Origin: CAYXRK01 sp964467615
GTDB taxonomy: Bacteria > Hydrogenedentota > Hydrogenedentia > Hydrogenedentales > GCA-2746185
DNA: 17,586 nucleotides
Direction of reading: 5' to 3'
NCBI GenBank assembly: GCA_964467615.1
Contig: CAYXRK010000096.1
Span: forward strand, 1-17,586
This document shows positions 1-5,963 of this stretch, piece after piece. Positions within the stretch are counted from its first letter, which is position 1, and each line of letters starts with the position of its first letter. A model generated the notes under the pieces. The model saw only the letters and a program-made list of their open reading frames with translations. It searched no databases and was not told the origin of the DNA. The translations under genes were made by a program, and so were the position numbers.

Positions 1-482
1 AAATAGCGCGGCGGGTTAAAGAAATGCGTGCCAAGGAAATGCTCGGCCATCTCGGCGGGCATGGACTCCGCCATGGATCGAATCGGAATGCCGCTGGTGT
101 TCGAGCTGACGATCGTTCCCGGCTTGCGATGTTTTGCGACGTTGTCGAAGACCTTCTTCTTGATGTCGAGACGTTCGACGACCACCTCGACAATCCAATC
201 GCACTCGGCGATGCGGTGCATGTCGTCGTCGAAGTTACCGACTTCGATGAGGTCCGCGCGCGCCGCGGAATACAACGGCGCGGGCTTTATCTTGAAAAGG
301 TCGGCTTTGCTCTTGAGGCCGATGGCGTTTCGCTTGTCGGCGTCCTTCTTGTCCGCCTCGGACAAATTCGGCGGCACAATGTCGAGCATGATGCTCGGGA
401 TGCCGCAATTGGCGAGGTGGCCGGCGATCGCGCCGCCCATGACGCCCGTGCCTAATACCGCAACGCGGTTGATGTCGCGCAT
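1..482 (-). CDS. 3-hydroxyacyl-CoA dehydrogenase, N-terminal part (cut by window edge)
   Basis: Only the first 160 residues are inside the window; the rest lies beyond position 1. The protein opens MRDINRVAVLGTGVMGG, a Rossmann NAD-binding fingerprint (G11, G13, G16) typical of 3-hydroxyacyl-CoA dehydrogenases, and continues with the family's SSNTSGIPI segment and a GTHFFNPP motif near the cut. The family oxidises L-3-hydroxyacyl-CoA to 3-ketoacyl-CoA with NAD in cytoplasmic fatty-acid beta-oxidation. The ATG at 480-482 follows AAGGAG at a normal distance, which fixes the start. Whether a C-terminal enoyl-CoA hydratase domain is fused cannot be seen. The gene lies downstream of the parDE-like pair on the same strand, with a 133-base gap. 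The family is secure; the exact substrate is unknown. Confidence 0.9.
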   Translation of the reverse strand, partial: MRDINRVAVLGTGVMGGAIAGHLANCGIPSIMLDIVPPNLSEADKKDADKRNAIGLKSKADLFKIKPAPLYSAARADLIEVGNFDDDMHRIAECDWIVEVVVERLDIKKKVFDNVAKHRKPGTIVSSNTSGIPIRSMAESMPAEMAEHFLGTHFFNPPRY

Positions 483-615
483 GATGAAGGACTCCTTGCT
501 TGAAACAACTCACGAAGTTGGAATGAAGCCGCCGTGGCCCAAGGTGGATAGTCAATATATTAACAGTTTCCGCCGCGCGAACGGCACGGATCCTGTCACG
601 CCCGCAAGGCCCCGC

Positions 616-924
616 TCAGATCAGGCGTACGTAGTCTTGCGCGGAGTGGACTACACGAATGACGTAGAGTGAGTCGTCCTCGCGCTCATAGAACAGCAGA
701 TACGCTTGAAAGCCCTTGATGCGCAAAAACCTGGTGGAGCGTGATTCGCTCCGCGGTCCTGCCGGCCTGGCGCCGACATCCGGATGTTGCGAAATCAACT
801 GCGTCGTTTCTTCCACCTTGTCGAGAAAACGGAGCGCGGCATCGAGACCTGATTGCGCAAGGTAAAAAGAGATAGCGTCCAGGTCGGCCTCAGCTTCTGG
901 GCGCCAGAGTACCGGATAGTGCAC
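616..924 (-). CDS. ParE/RelE-superfamily toxin
   Basis: A 102-residue protein of the usual ParE/RelE toxin length. It begins HYPVLWRPEAEADLDAISFYLAQSG, the family's first strand and helical hairpin, and ends with a beta-rich half (RFLRIKGFQAYLLFYERED, then YVIRVVHSAQDY) in the order expected for ParE. ParE toxins of known function poison DNA gyrase; RelE relatives cleave mRNA, and sequence alone does not decide between them. The start is GTG at 922-924. It shares one base with the antitoxin stop (TAGTG), so translation is probably coupled. I infer a type II toxin-antitoxin module. No frameshift or truncation is visible. Confidence 0.85.
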   Translation of the reverse strand: MHYPVLWRPEAEADLDAISFYLAQSGLDAALRFLDKVEETTQLISQHPDVGARPAGPRSESRSTRFLRIKGFQAYLLFYEREDDSLYVIRVVHSAQDYVRLI

Positions 925-1154
925 TACTTGCCTTGATGCCCGAACTGCTCGATCAGGCGTTGCCGCTTTCGTTCGAAGAATTCGTGATCAGCGATAATTC
1001 CGGGGCCGCTGTCACGTCCCTTCTGTAGTTCCCGCTCAAGCGCCTCATCGAGCAGCACTAAGGCTTGATTAACTAGATCATCTGCCGATTCGAACAATCC
1101 GGAATCAACGCGTGTCATAACAGCGCGTTCGGTCTCAGGTGAAAGGGGCAACAT
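924..1154 (-). CDS. ParD-like ribbon-helix-helix antitoxin
   Basis: A 76-residue protein. The first ~45 residues (LPLSPETERAVMTRVDSG, then FESADDLVNQALVLLDE) match the ParD/CopG ribbon-helix-helix pattern: a short strand, then two helices around a conserved S-x-x-D-L-V-x-x-A-L. The charged C-terminal tail (residues ~46-76) is the part that usually wraps the toxin. I chose the ATG at 1152-1154 because CAGGAG lies 7 bases upstream; a longer reading to 1196 would precede this site and lacks support. It is directly followed by the ParE-like toxin gene with a one-base overlap. Such antitoxins usually repress their own operon; a direct repeat of ACGGT just upstream (about 1171-1183) could be the operator, but that is a guess. 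Confidence 0.82.
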   Translation of the reverse strand: MLPLSPETERAVMTRVDSGLFESADDLVNQALVLLDEALERELQKGRDSGPGIIADHEFFERKRQRLIEQFGHQGK

Positions 1155-1202
1155 CAAGCAACTCCTGAAAGTACCGTTACCGTAAGTTTGACCCATCCGT
1201 CG

Positions 1203-1955
1203 TCATATTTCAAAACTCTGGTCCGGGCGGACGAAGCCCGCGAAGCCGTGCTCGAATGGGTTGAATCGTTCGTAACCCTCGCCGAGGTGCACGAGATAGG
1301 TTTTAGTTTTTACGGCGGGCGGCAACTCGCGCTTGAGGCGATCGAAACCGATGTGTACGGCGCCGGTGGGCGGTCCTTCGAATTCGCAATCTTGAAAGAT
1401 GATCGCTGGATCGTGCGGCGGGAGTTCGGTCGTATCGCCGGAGAAGAAGACGCCGTTCGAGAACCGCAGCGCGTAGTTTTCCAGATTGATGACGTGCGGG
1501 GTCGGGACGAACGTCACGGCGGGAAGGCCCTCGATGCGCACCTCTTTTCCGACGCGGACCTGGAAGAAGGTCTCGAGCGTCGCTTCGACCGGCCCGCCTT
1601 GATCGTCGGTGTCCGTGCCGATGCCGCCCTTGAGCGAGTGCTCCCAGAGGTTGTGCGCGAAGGCGTCCGTTGCGACGTGGAGCGTCGGGCGGTCGTTGCC
1701 GCGGCGGGGGCGGACGAAATGAGTATGCAGCGCCAAAAGCTCGAGGCCGCCGATGTGGTCCGAGTGCGCGTGCGTGAGGACGATATCGGTGGGGCGGTCA
1801 AGCCAGCCGAGCTTCTTGAGCTTGTACGGAACGGTGATTCCGCAGTCGACCATCAAGGTCCGCGGGCCGCCGGCGTCGACGAGGAAACTGGTGTTGCCCA
1901 GGTCGGCGTTCATGCCCGATCCGGTGCCCAGCCAGTAGAGCGAAGTGGTGCTCAT
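1203..1955 (-). CDS. MBL-fold metallo-hydrolase
   Basis: A 250-residue metallo-beta-lactamase-fold protein. The metal-binding motif THAHSDHIGG (H62, H64, D66, H67) is intact, and a later FFSGDTTE segment supplies the bridging Asp. A late VHLGEGYERF segment may hold the final histidine. The family hydrolyses esters, phosphodiesters or lactams with a dinuclear zinc or iron site. The layout recalls ribonuclease Z or PqsE-type single-domain members, but the substrate cannot be read from sequence. There is no signal peptide, so it is probably cytoplasmic. I prefer the ATG at 1953-1955 over an upstream TTG at 2003; a GGAGGG lies upstream at a slightly long distance. The gene is divergent from nikR and sits upstream of the toxin-antitoxin pair on the same strand. 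Confidence 0.85.
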   Translation of the reverse strand: MSTTSLYWLGTGSGMNADLGNTSFLVDAGGPRTLMVDCGITVPYKLKKLGWLDRPTDIVLTHAHSDHIGGLELLALHTHFVRPRRGNDRPTLHVATDAFAHNLWEHSLKGGIGTDTDDQGGPVEATLETFFQVRVGKEVRIEGLPAVTFVPTPHVINLENYALRFSNGVFFSGDTTELPPHDPAIIFQDCEFEGPPTGAVHIGFDRLKRELPPAVKTKTYLVHLGEGYERFNPFEHGFAGFVRPDQSFEI

Positions 1956-2038
1956 TGGGTCGCGCCGCCCTCCGGTACGTGAATTGGCGAGATTCGGCAC
2001 CAACTCTAATCATGCGCCTCTCGCCGATCAACGTGTAG

Positions 2039-2067
2039 GCGCCACGGTATTGGCGCTGCGGTATACT
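2039..2067 (+). promoter_or_regulatory. Candidate nikR control region: inverted repeat plus -10 element
   Basis: A perfect 6-bp inverted repeat, GCGCCA (2039-2044) and TGGCGC (2051-2056) with a 6-base spacer, lies immediately before a good -10 box, TATACT (2062-2067), 22 bases ahead of the nikR start. No convincing -35 box is seen. The position suits an operator, possibly for autoregulation. It does not resemble the long-spaced E. coli NikR box, so the link to NikR is only inference. Confidence 0.35.
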
Positions 2068-2088
2068 CGACCGGGATCAAACGCGAGG

Positions 2089-2514
2089 ATGACTGCATTG
2101 GCCGAACTTGAACGGCTGAGTTTCACCATCGAGCGCGAGCTCTACGCGCGCTTCGAGGAACTGATGCGGGCGGGCAAGTTTCGGAACCGCTCCGAGTTCA
2201 TTCGAGACCTCATTCGGTCGCGGCTGGTCGAGCAGCAATGGGAAAAAAACGAGGAAGCCCTCGGCACGGTCACGATCATCTACAACCACGAAGTCCGCGC
2301 GCTGGGCGACAAGCTAACGCAACTTCAGCACGAGCATCATCACGCCGTGTTGGCGACGACGCACGTGCATCTCGATCATCACTTGTGCGCCGAGATGATC
2401 ATGGTCAAGGGACGGGCCAAGATCATCCGCGAACTCGCGGACGCGCTCGGCCAGCAGAAGGGCGTGCTACACGCGGTGCTCTCGATGAGTTCGACCGGGA
2501 AGAAGCTCGTGTGA
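2089..2514 (+). CDS. nikR: NikR-type nickel-responsive regulator
   Basis: A 141-residue transcription factor. Residues ~8-48 form a ribbon-helix-helix DNA-binding domain (LSFTIERELYARFEEL, then NRSEFIRDLIRSRL). Residues ~60-138 form the ACT-like nickel-binding domain. The four ligands known from E. coli NikR have equivalents at matching spacing: H81, H92, H94 and C100, in the segment THVHLDHHLC. The family represses nickel uptake genes when nickel is bound. The start is uncertain: ATG at 2089 sits directly against GAGG, whereas a TTG at 2098 has GAGG at an ideal distance and would give MAELERLSFT. No nickel transporter, hydrogenase or urease gene is in the window, so its targets lie elsewhere. 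It is convergent with the ECF41 sigma gene, with one base between the stop codons and no visible terminator. Confidence 0.92.
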   Translation: MTALAELERLSFTIERELYARFEELMRAGKFRNRSEFIRDLIRSRLVEQQWEKNEEALGTVTIIYNHEVRALGDKLTQLQHEHHHAVLATTHVHLDHHLCAEMIMVKGRAKIIRELADALGQQKGVLHAVLSMSSTGKKLV

Positions 2515-2515
2515 G

Positions 2516-3394
2516 TCAGTTCGCGGACGGTGGATGATCGAGCGCATGCAGTTTGTCGGGGTTGACGACGTGGAACATGCGGCGGATGTGGCCGTCTTCG
2601 ATCTCGAACGTCATGACGCCGTGGAGCGCATCGCCCCGGCGCGTGATCATGGACATGGCCCCGTTAACAAACCGCAACTCGGTGGTGAATTGCGCGAATT
2701 CACCCTTTTTCCGTAGCCCCAGGATCAAGCGCGCGATCTTGTCGGGGCCGCAGATCATCCGCCGCGCGGCGAGCGCTTTGCCCCCGTGGTCGGTGACCAG
2801 CTCGGCGTCCTCGGAGAGCAGCGTGACGAGCGATTCGTAGTCTCCGCCCGCGCTCGCCTCCATGAACTTGATGACGACGCGCTCGTGTTCCTCCGGCGAG
2901 ACGGCAAAGCGGCGGCGGCGCTGCGTCACGCGCCCCCTCGCGCGCTTGACCATTTGCCGACAGGAACTCGGCGTCTTGCCGAGGACGTCCGCGATAGTCT
3001 CGTAGTCGTAGTCGAACACCTCGCGCAACAGAAACGCGGCGCGCTCGCCAGGGCCGAGACTTTGCAGCAGGACGAGAAACGCCGTGGAGAGCGACTCAGC
3101 GACCTCTGCCGCATGCGCGGGGCCACGCCCATCGGTCGGAATCGGTTCGGGAAGCCAATCGCCCGGATAGACCTCACGCCGCACGCGCGCCGAGCGCACA
3201 TGATCGATGCACAAGCGCGTGACGACGGTCGTCAGGTACGCCTTGGCCGATTCGACGTGCTCCCGATCCTCGCACTGCCAACGCAGATACGCCTCCTGCA
3301 CCATGTCCTCGGCGTCGGCCACACTCCCGAGCATTCGGTACGCTACGCCGAAAAGGGCGGACCGGTTTTGATTGAAGCTGTCCAAATCGTCCAT
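2516..3394 (-). CDS. ECF41-family RNA polymerase sigma factor with SnoaL-like C-terminal domain
   Basis: A 292-residue protein, longer than ordinary ECF sigma factors because of a fused C-terminal domain. Residues ~8-72 are sigma region 2 (ALFGVAYRMLGSVADAEDMVQEAYLRW). The linker carries WLPEP at 80-84, a hallmark of ECF41. Residues ~103-160 are region 4. Residues ~168-285 are a SnoaL/NTF2-like domain carrying DHGGK (202-206) and NPDKL (278-282), both described as regulatory motifs in ECF41. In this group the C-terminal domain replaces a separate anti-sigma factor. The gene starts 3 bases after the carboxymuconolactone decarboxylase-like gene and lacks its own Shine-Dalgarno, so it is probably translationally coupled to it. 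That gene is the standard genomic partner and target of ECF41. Confidence 0.93.
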   Translation of the reverse strand: MDDLDSFNQNRSALFGVAYRMLGSVADAEDMVQEAYLRWQCEDREHVESAKAYLTTVVTRLCIDHVRSARVRREVYPGDWLPEPIPTDGRGPAHAAEVAESLSTAFLVLLQSLGPGERAAFLLREVFDYDYETIADVLGKTPSSCRQMVKRARGRVTQRRRRFAVSPEEHERVVIKFMEASAGGDYESLVTLLSEDAELVTDHGGKALAARRMICGPDKIARLILGLRKKGEFAQFTTELRFVNGAMSMITRRGDALHGVMTFEIEDGHIRRMFHVVNPDKLHALDHPPSAN

Positions 3395-3397
3395 GGG

Positions 3398-3973
3398 TCA
3401 ATGCGTCGCGGCGACCAACTTCCCCTGGCTGTTGCGCGCGGGAAACACGCACAAGCCGTCGCTCTCGATCTCGAGCGGGATGTTGATCAAATTATAGAAG
3501 TTCTCGATAGCGTTCAACAGCGTCAGTTCGACAATCTCGCGATCGTTGAAGTGTTTTCGTAACTGCTCGAACGTCGCGTCGGACACGACCTTCTTGGTCG
3601 TCGCTTCTTCGACGTACTCGAGCGCTGCGCGTTCGTTGTCGGAGAACATGCTGTTCGTGCGGAACTCGTGCAGATGGTTGAACTTCTCGAGGTCCACCCG
3701 GTGCTGCATGGCGAGCGCTTTGCCGATGTCCATGCAAAAGGCGCACTTGTTGATCGCGGCGACGTAGTGCTGCACCAGGAAGCGCAACTCCGGCTTGATA
3801 GTCATGCCTTTGTCCGGCAAGGTCGCCATTTCGTACATCAGGCGGACGCTGGCGGGCACCCGCGCATACACCACCTTCGCGGGCGTAATCACCTTTCCCA
3901 GCCGCCGCCGGATGGTCCGGTACAGCAGTTTAAGCTTGAGCGAGTCGGGTTTTTCAATCGGTGCTAGACGCAT
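3398..3973 (-). CDS. Carboxymuconolactone decarboxylase / AhpD-like protein
   Basis: A 191-residue cytoplasmic protein of the carboxymuconolactone decarboxylase superfamily. The redox motif NKCAFCMDIG supplies a C-x-x-C pair (C77, C80) as in AhpD, followed by the helical AMQHRVDLEKFNHL segment. AhpD-like members are thiol peroxidase partners, and the CxxC argues for a redox role rather than true decarboxylase activity. The ATG at 3971-3973 follows AAGGAG by 8 bases. It is the first gene of an operon with the ECF41 sigma factor and is preceded by an ECF41-type promoter, so the sigma factor probably drives its own operon. The physiological substrate is not known for this group. Confidence 0.9.
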   Translation of the reverse strand: MRLAPIEKPDSLKLKLLYRTIRRRLGKVITPAKVVYARVPASVRLMYEMATLPDKGMTIKPELRFLVQHYVAAINKCAFCMDIGKALAMQHRVDLEKFNHLHEFRTNSMFSDNERAALEYVEEATTKKVVSDATFEQLRKHFNDREIVELTLLNAIENFYNLINIPLEIESDGLCVFPARNSQGKLVAATH

Positions 3974-4002
3974 GACGCGAACTCCTTGTTTTCCCTACTA
4001 GA

Positions 4003-4029
4003 GACGAAAGGGTGTTACCGAATGTGACA
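4003..4029 (-). promoter_or_regulatory. ECF41-type promoter
   Basis: Read on the minus strand, TGTCACA (4029-4023) and CGTC (4006-4003) are separated by exactly 16 bases, 29 bases before the start codon of the carboxymuconolactone decarboxylase-like gene. As I recall it, this is the published ECF41 target promoter (TGTCACA at -35, CGTC at -10). It supports autoregulation of this operon by the sigma factor encoded in it. Confidence 0.8.
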
Positions 4030-4073
4030 GCAAATGGAGTTTTCGGGAGATTGGGCCGTTGTTCGGGCTGAGG

Positions 4074-4112
4074 ACCGCCGATGGACATCTATAAACGCCG
4101 ACGTGCGGCGGT
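4074..4112. repeat. Inverted repeat / hairpin
   Basis: ACCGCCG (4074-4080) pairs perfectly with CGGCGGT (4106-4112). Alternatively, the inner CGCCG (4096-4100) and CGGCG (4106-4110) form a tight 5-bp hairpin with a 5-base loop. Read on the minus strand the inner hairpin is followed by TTTAT, weakly terminator-like, but no minus-strand gene ends here. Its function is unknown. Confidence 0.4.
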
Positions 4113-4135
4113 GATTCGTGGGGAGAAGAAGTAAC

Positions 4136-4161
4136 CACGAAAGGCACGAACTACACGAAAG
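4136..4161 (+). repeat. CACGAA 9-bp-period repeat remnant
   Basis: Three copies of CACGAA start at 4136, 4145 and 4154, exactly 9 bases apart. From memory, dispersed intergenic repeats of this type (ACCACGAA followed by more CACGAA units) occur in many planctomycete, verrucomicrobial and related genomes. Here it seems to be a short non-coding copy and has no visible role. Confidence 0.6.
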
Positions 4162-4357
4162 AACGCGATGTAGAGATAAAGCCTTTTGAGCGTGGGTACT
4201 TATGAAACACGGGGCGTTAATAACTTACAGACGGAACTTGTTGCGTTGTGTTATATCATTGACAAGACGGTTTTCCCAAGCGCAGAGTAACTGCGTCCGT
4301 GCTCCGATCGCGGAGCTTCGACAATTGCTCATACGGTCTTACGCTGGAGGTCGCGCG

Positions 4358-4519
4358 ATGAAGCACTTGAAGTCGGTTTCTTGTCAGCGCATCATGCACG
4401 CTGGCAATATCGCCGCGCCCCCGCCCTGCTCGGAGATCACTCCATGGTGGCTTCCTTCCAAGTTTGAGCCTGGGTTTCTCGCCTTATGCGAGTATTTGCA
4501 TACGATAATCATCGAGTAG
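4358..4519 (+). CDS. Small protein, MKHL family, copy 1 (53 aa)
   Basis: Not a family I recognise. The 53-residue product begins MKHLKSVSCQR and has a proline-rich middle (APPPCSEITP), with C24-S-E-I27, F36-E37 and C44. It shares its N-terminus and the F-[EQ]-x6-C spacing with the two small genes at 4855 and 5088. TGGAGG at 4345-4350, 7 bases before the ATG, is a strong ribosome-binding site and favours this start over an upstream ATG at 4202. The C-terminus is hydrophobic (FLALCEYLHTIII) and might insert in a membrane or bind a partner. It is the most diverged of the three copies and could be decaying. Function unknown. Confidence 0.55.
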   Translation: MKHLKSVSCQRIMHAGNIAAPPPCSEITPWWLPSKFEPGFLALCEYLHTIIIE

Positions 4520-4523
4520 CCGG

Positions 4524-4551
4524 TTGATGACTGGATGGAATCGGGTACAAT
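4524..4551 (+). promoter_or_regulatory. Sigma-70-like promoter before the antitoxin-like gene
   Basis: TTGATG (4524-4529) and TACAAT (4546-4551) are separated by 16 bases, a good match to the housekeeping consensus. Transcription would start near 4558, leaving a ~65-base leader before the ATG at 4624. It lies just after small gene copy 1, so the antitoxin-like gene and copy 2 probably form a separate transcript. Confidence 0.5.
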
Positions 4552-4623
4552 GCACGAGCGCGGGGATCCATCGCGCGGGATAGATTGAAGCGCGGAACTA
4601 CAGCGAAACACCGGGAGGTTACC

Positions 4624-4851
4624 ATGCCAAACTTACCACTCGATACGATGTCAGTCGAGGAAAAGCTTCAGGCGATGGAGACGCTCTGGGATGACCTTTG
4701 CCGCCACGACGCGAATGTTCCGTCTCCAGCCTGGCACGGTGAAGTGTTGGCGGAGCGTGACGCGGCCCTCGCGCGAGGAGAAGAAACACCGGTGGATTGG
4801 GAAGTCGCCAAGGCGTCGAGTCCGTTGACGGGGTTCTTAACGGAGGGTTAG
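4624..4851 (+). CDS. Addiction-module antitoxin-like protein (PF09720/TIGR02574 type)
   Basis: A 75-residue acidic protein. Residues ~8-58 match the putative addiction-module component family: VEEKLQAMETLWDDLC, then SPAWHGEVLAERDAALARGEE and VDWEVAK. In this family the protein is the presumed unstable antitoxin of a RelE/ParE-type toxin encoded just downstream. The start ATG at 4624 has GGGAGG 5 bases upstream. The C-terminus (ASSPLTGFLTEG) does not look like the usual basic DWEEAKxxL end and may have diverged or been replaced. No RelE/ParE toxin follows. Instead a 47-residue small gene starts 3 bases after its stop codon. It may be an orphan or be paired with an unusual partner. Confidence 0.8.
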   Translation: MPNLPLDTMSVEEKLQAMETLWDDLCRHDANVPSPAWHGEVLAERDAALARGEETPVDWEVAKASSPLTGFLTEG

Positions 4852-4854
4852 GCG

Positions 4855-4998
4855 ATGAAGCATTTGCGGCGCGTTTCTCAGCAGCGGGTGATAGTGGCGG
4901 ACGTATTCGTGTTCGAATGTCCGGAGTTGCCTCAAGCATTTTCACGTTTCCAAGTGTTTGTGGACATTGCGTGCGACCTTTTCAAGATTGAGTTTTAG
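4855..4998 (+). CDS. Small protein, MKHL family, copy 2 (47 aa)
   Basis: Not recognised as a described family. The 47-residue protein starts MKHLRRVSQQR and continues through a hydrophobic middle to CPELPQAFSRFQ and a second cysteine (C22, F32-Q33, C40), ending DLFKIEF. The paralogue at 5088 repeats CPEL, an F three residues before FQ, a D and the second C at identical spacing. GGAGGG (4842-4847) overlaps the end of the antitoxin-like gene and sits 7 bases before the ATG. With only 3 bases between the genes this is clearly an operon. It occupies the position where a toxin gene is expected. Function unknown. Confidence 0.65.
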   Translation: MKHLRRVSQQRVIVADVFVFECPELPQAFSRFQVFVDIACDLFKIEF

Positions 4999-5087
4999 TT
5001 CCATACGAACTTCGTGGACGGCAAGATCGTCCCGATAGCCGACAATTGTTTGGATTGCTCCTGCGTTTCTTTTTCGAGGTGCAAATG

Positions 5088-5252
5088 ATGAATCATCTAA
5101 GGCACGTAACCGCGCAGCCGCAAATCTCTCCGGCGTCCCTGATTGCGCAACCGACTTGTCCGGAATTGACCGGGCCATTCGCACAATTCCAACAAATATC
5201 CGACTTTATTTGCATCGCGCTATTTTGGCTTGGGAAGGAGTTCCCTGTGTAG
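5088..5252 (+). CDS. Small protein, MKHL family, copy 3 (54 aa)
   Basis: Not recognised as a described family. The 54-residue protein starts MNHLRHVTAQPQ, with a proline-containing middle, then CPELTGPFAQFQ and a hydrophobic stretch, ISDFICIALFWLG (residues ~37-49), that could be a short membrane segment. C24, F34-Q35 and C42 keep the spacing of copies 1 and 2. GAGGTG (5076-5081) lies 6 bases before the ATG at 5088; another ATG directly precedes it at 5085. An 89-base gap without a recognisable gene separates it from copy 2. It lies about 100 bases ahead of an ECF sigma gene on the same strand, but I see no functional link. Function unknown. Confidence 0.62.
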   Translation: MNHLRHVTAQPQISPASLIAQPTCPELTGPFAQFQQISDFICIALFWLGKEFPV

Positions 5253-5272
5253 CTGTGTATGATCGCGATCAG

Positions 5273-5303
5273 GTGCTCGACTACGATGATGAATGACGAG
5301 CAC
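5273..5303. repeat. 7-bp inverted repeat upstream of the ECF sigma gene
   Basis: GTGCTCG (5273-5279) and CGAGCAC (5297-5303) are perfect inverted copies with a 17-base loop, about 50 bases before the sigma gene start. No T-run follows, so it is not a classical terminator. It could be an operator or an mRNA hairpin. Confidence 0.35.
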
Positions 5304-5354
5304 GATGACGAAGCTGCTGAATAATTGCGGGGGCGGGGTGTATTCTCCCTCGCC

Positions 5355-5963
5355 ATGGTTGCGTTTGCGGAGACTTCGTTTGATGAGGCGGCGGCCGTTT
5401 CGCTCGCGCAGCGGGGCGACCGCACGGCCTTCGGCGAACTCGTAAAGCTATACCAGAAAAAGGCTTACGCCATCGCGTATGGGTTCGTGGGCAATCGCGA
5501 GGACGCCCTCGAAATTGCCCAGGAGGCGTTCGCCCGCGCCTACCGCGCGATGGGCCGGTTCGACACGGACATGCCGTTTTACCCCTGGCTGTATCGCATC
5601 ATCAAAAACACCTGCTTGAACCACATCAAGAAGCGCAACCGGCGCGGCGAGACCTCGCTCCAATGGCTGATGGAATCGGGCTATGACCCCGCGACGCCGG
5701 ACAACCACCCCGACCGCGACGCCTCGCTCGGCGACATGCGCGGCGCGGTCGCCCGCGCGCTTAGCGAACTAAGCGAAGACCATCGCGAAATCATCACGCT
5801 GCGCCACATACACGAGCGCTCCTACGCCGAAATCGCCAAGTGTCTGGACGTGCCCATCGGCACCGTCATGTCGCGCTTGCACGCCGCGCGCAGGGCACTC
5901 CAACAACGACTCACCGAACACGGATACTCCGCCTTCGGAGAAGTACAAGGACACGACGCATGA
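5355..5963 (+). CDS. ECF RNA polymerase sigma factor (RpoE/SigW-like)
   Basis: A 202-residue extracytoplasmic-function sigma factor. Residues ~15-85 are region 2 (RTAFGELVKLYQKKAYAIAY, then EDALEIAQEAFARAYRAM and PFYPWLYRIIKNTCLNHIKK). Residues ~130-185 are region 4 (LSELSEDHREIITLRHIHERSYAEIAKCL, then GTVMSRLHAARRAL). It directs RNA polymerase to a stress or envelope regulon that cannot be named from this window. I chose the ATG at 5355; an upstream in-frame TTG at 5325 has no ribosome site. None is obvious at 5355 either, so expression may be weak or leaderless. Its stop overlaps the start of the anti-sigma gene (ATGA), the usual arrangement of a sigma and its inhibitor. Confidence 0.93.
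   Translation: MVAFAETSFDEAAAVSLAQRGDRTAFGELVKLYQKKAYAIAYGFVGNREDALEIAQEAFARAYRAMGRFDTDMPFYPWLYRIIKNTCLNHIKKRNRRGETSLQWLMESGYDPATPDNHPDRDASLGDMRGAVARALSELSEDHREIITLRHIHERSYAEIAKCLDVPIGTVMSRLHAARRALQQRLTEHGYSAFGEVQGHDA

Larger units (their letters stand above)
4030..4357. other. Gene-free stretch
   Basis: No convincing gene was found here. An open frame begins at 4202, but it only becomes credible at the internal ATG 4358. The stretch holds a GC-rich inverted repeat (4074-4112) and a CACGAA repeat remnant (4136-4161). It also has a TTGACA (4259-4264) that could be a -35 box for the small gene at 4358, though no good -10 box lies at the right distance. Confidence 0.6.

Noticed and set aside
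28..672. 214-codon open frame on the plus strand
   Set aside because: Lies opposite the 3-hydroxyacyl-CoA dehydrogenase start and the toxin gene; no motif or ribosome site.
1188..1982. 264-codon open frame on the plus strand
   Set aside because: It is antisense to the MBL-fold gene, has no domain signature, and arises from GC-rich codon bias on the real strand.
2786..3562. 258-codon open frame on the plus strand
   Set aside because: Antisense to the ECF41 sigma and decarboxylase-like genes, both well supported; no recognisable motifs.
4202..4357. Upstream extension of small gene copy 1 to an earlier ATG
   Set aside because: No ribosome-binding site at 4202, and the similarity to the other small genes begins exactly at the ATG 4358, which has a strong one.
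4942..5184. 80-codon minus-strand frame across small genes 2 and 3
   Set aside because: No ribosome site or recognisable domain; the plus-strand reading has paralogue support and ribosome sites.
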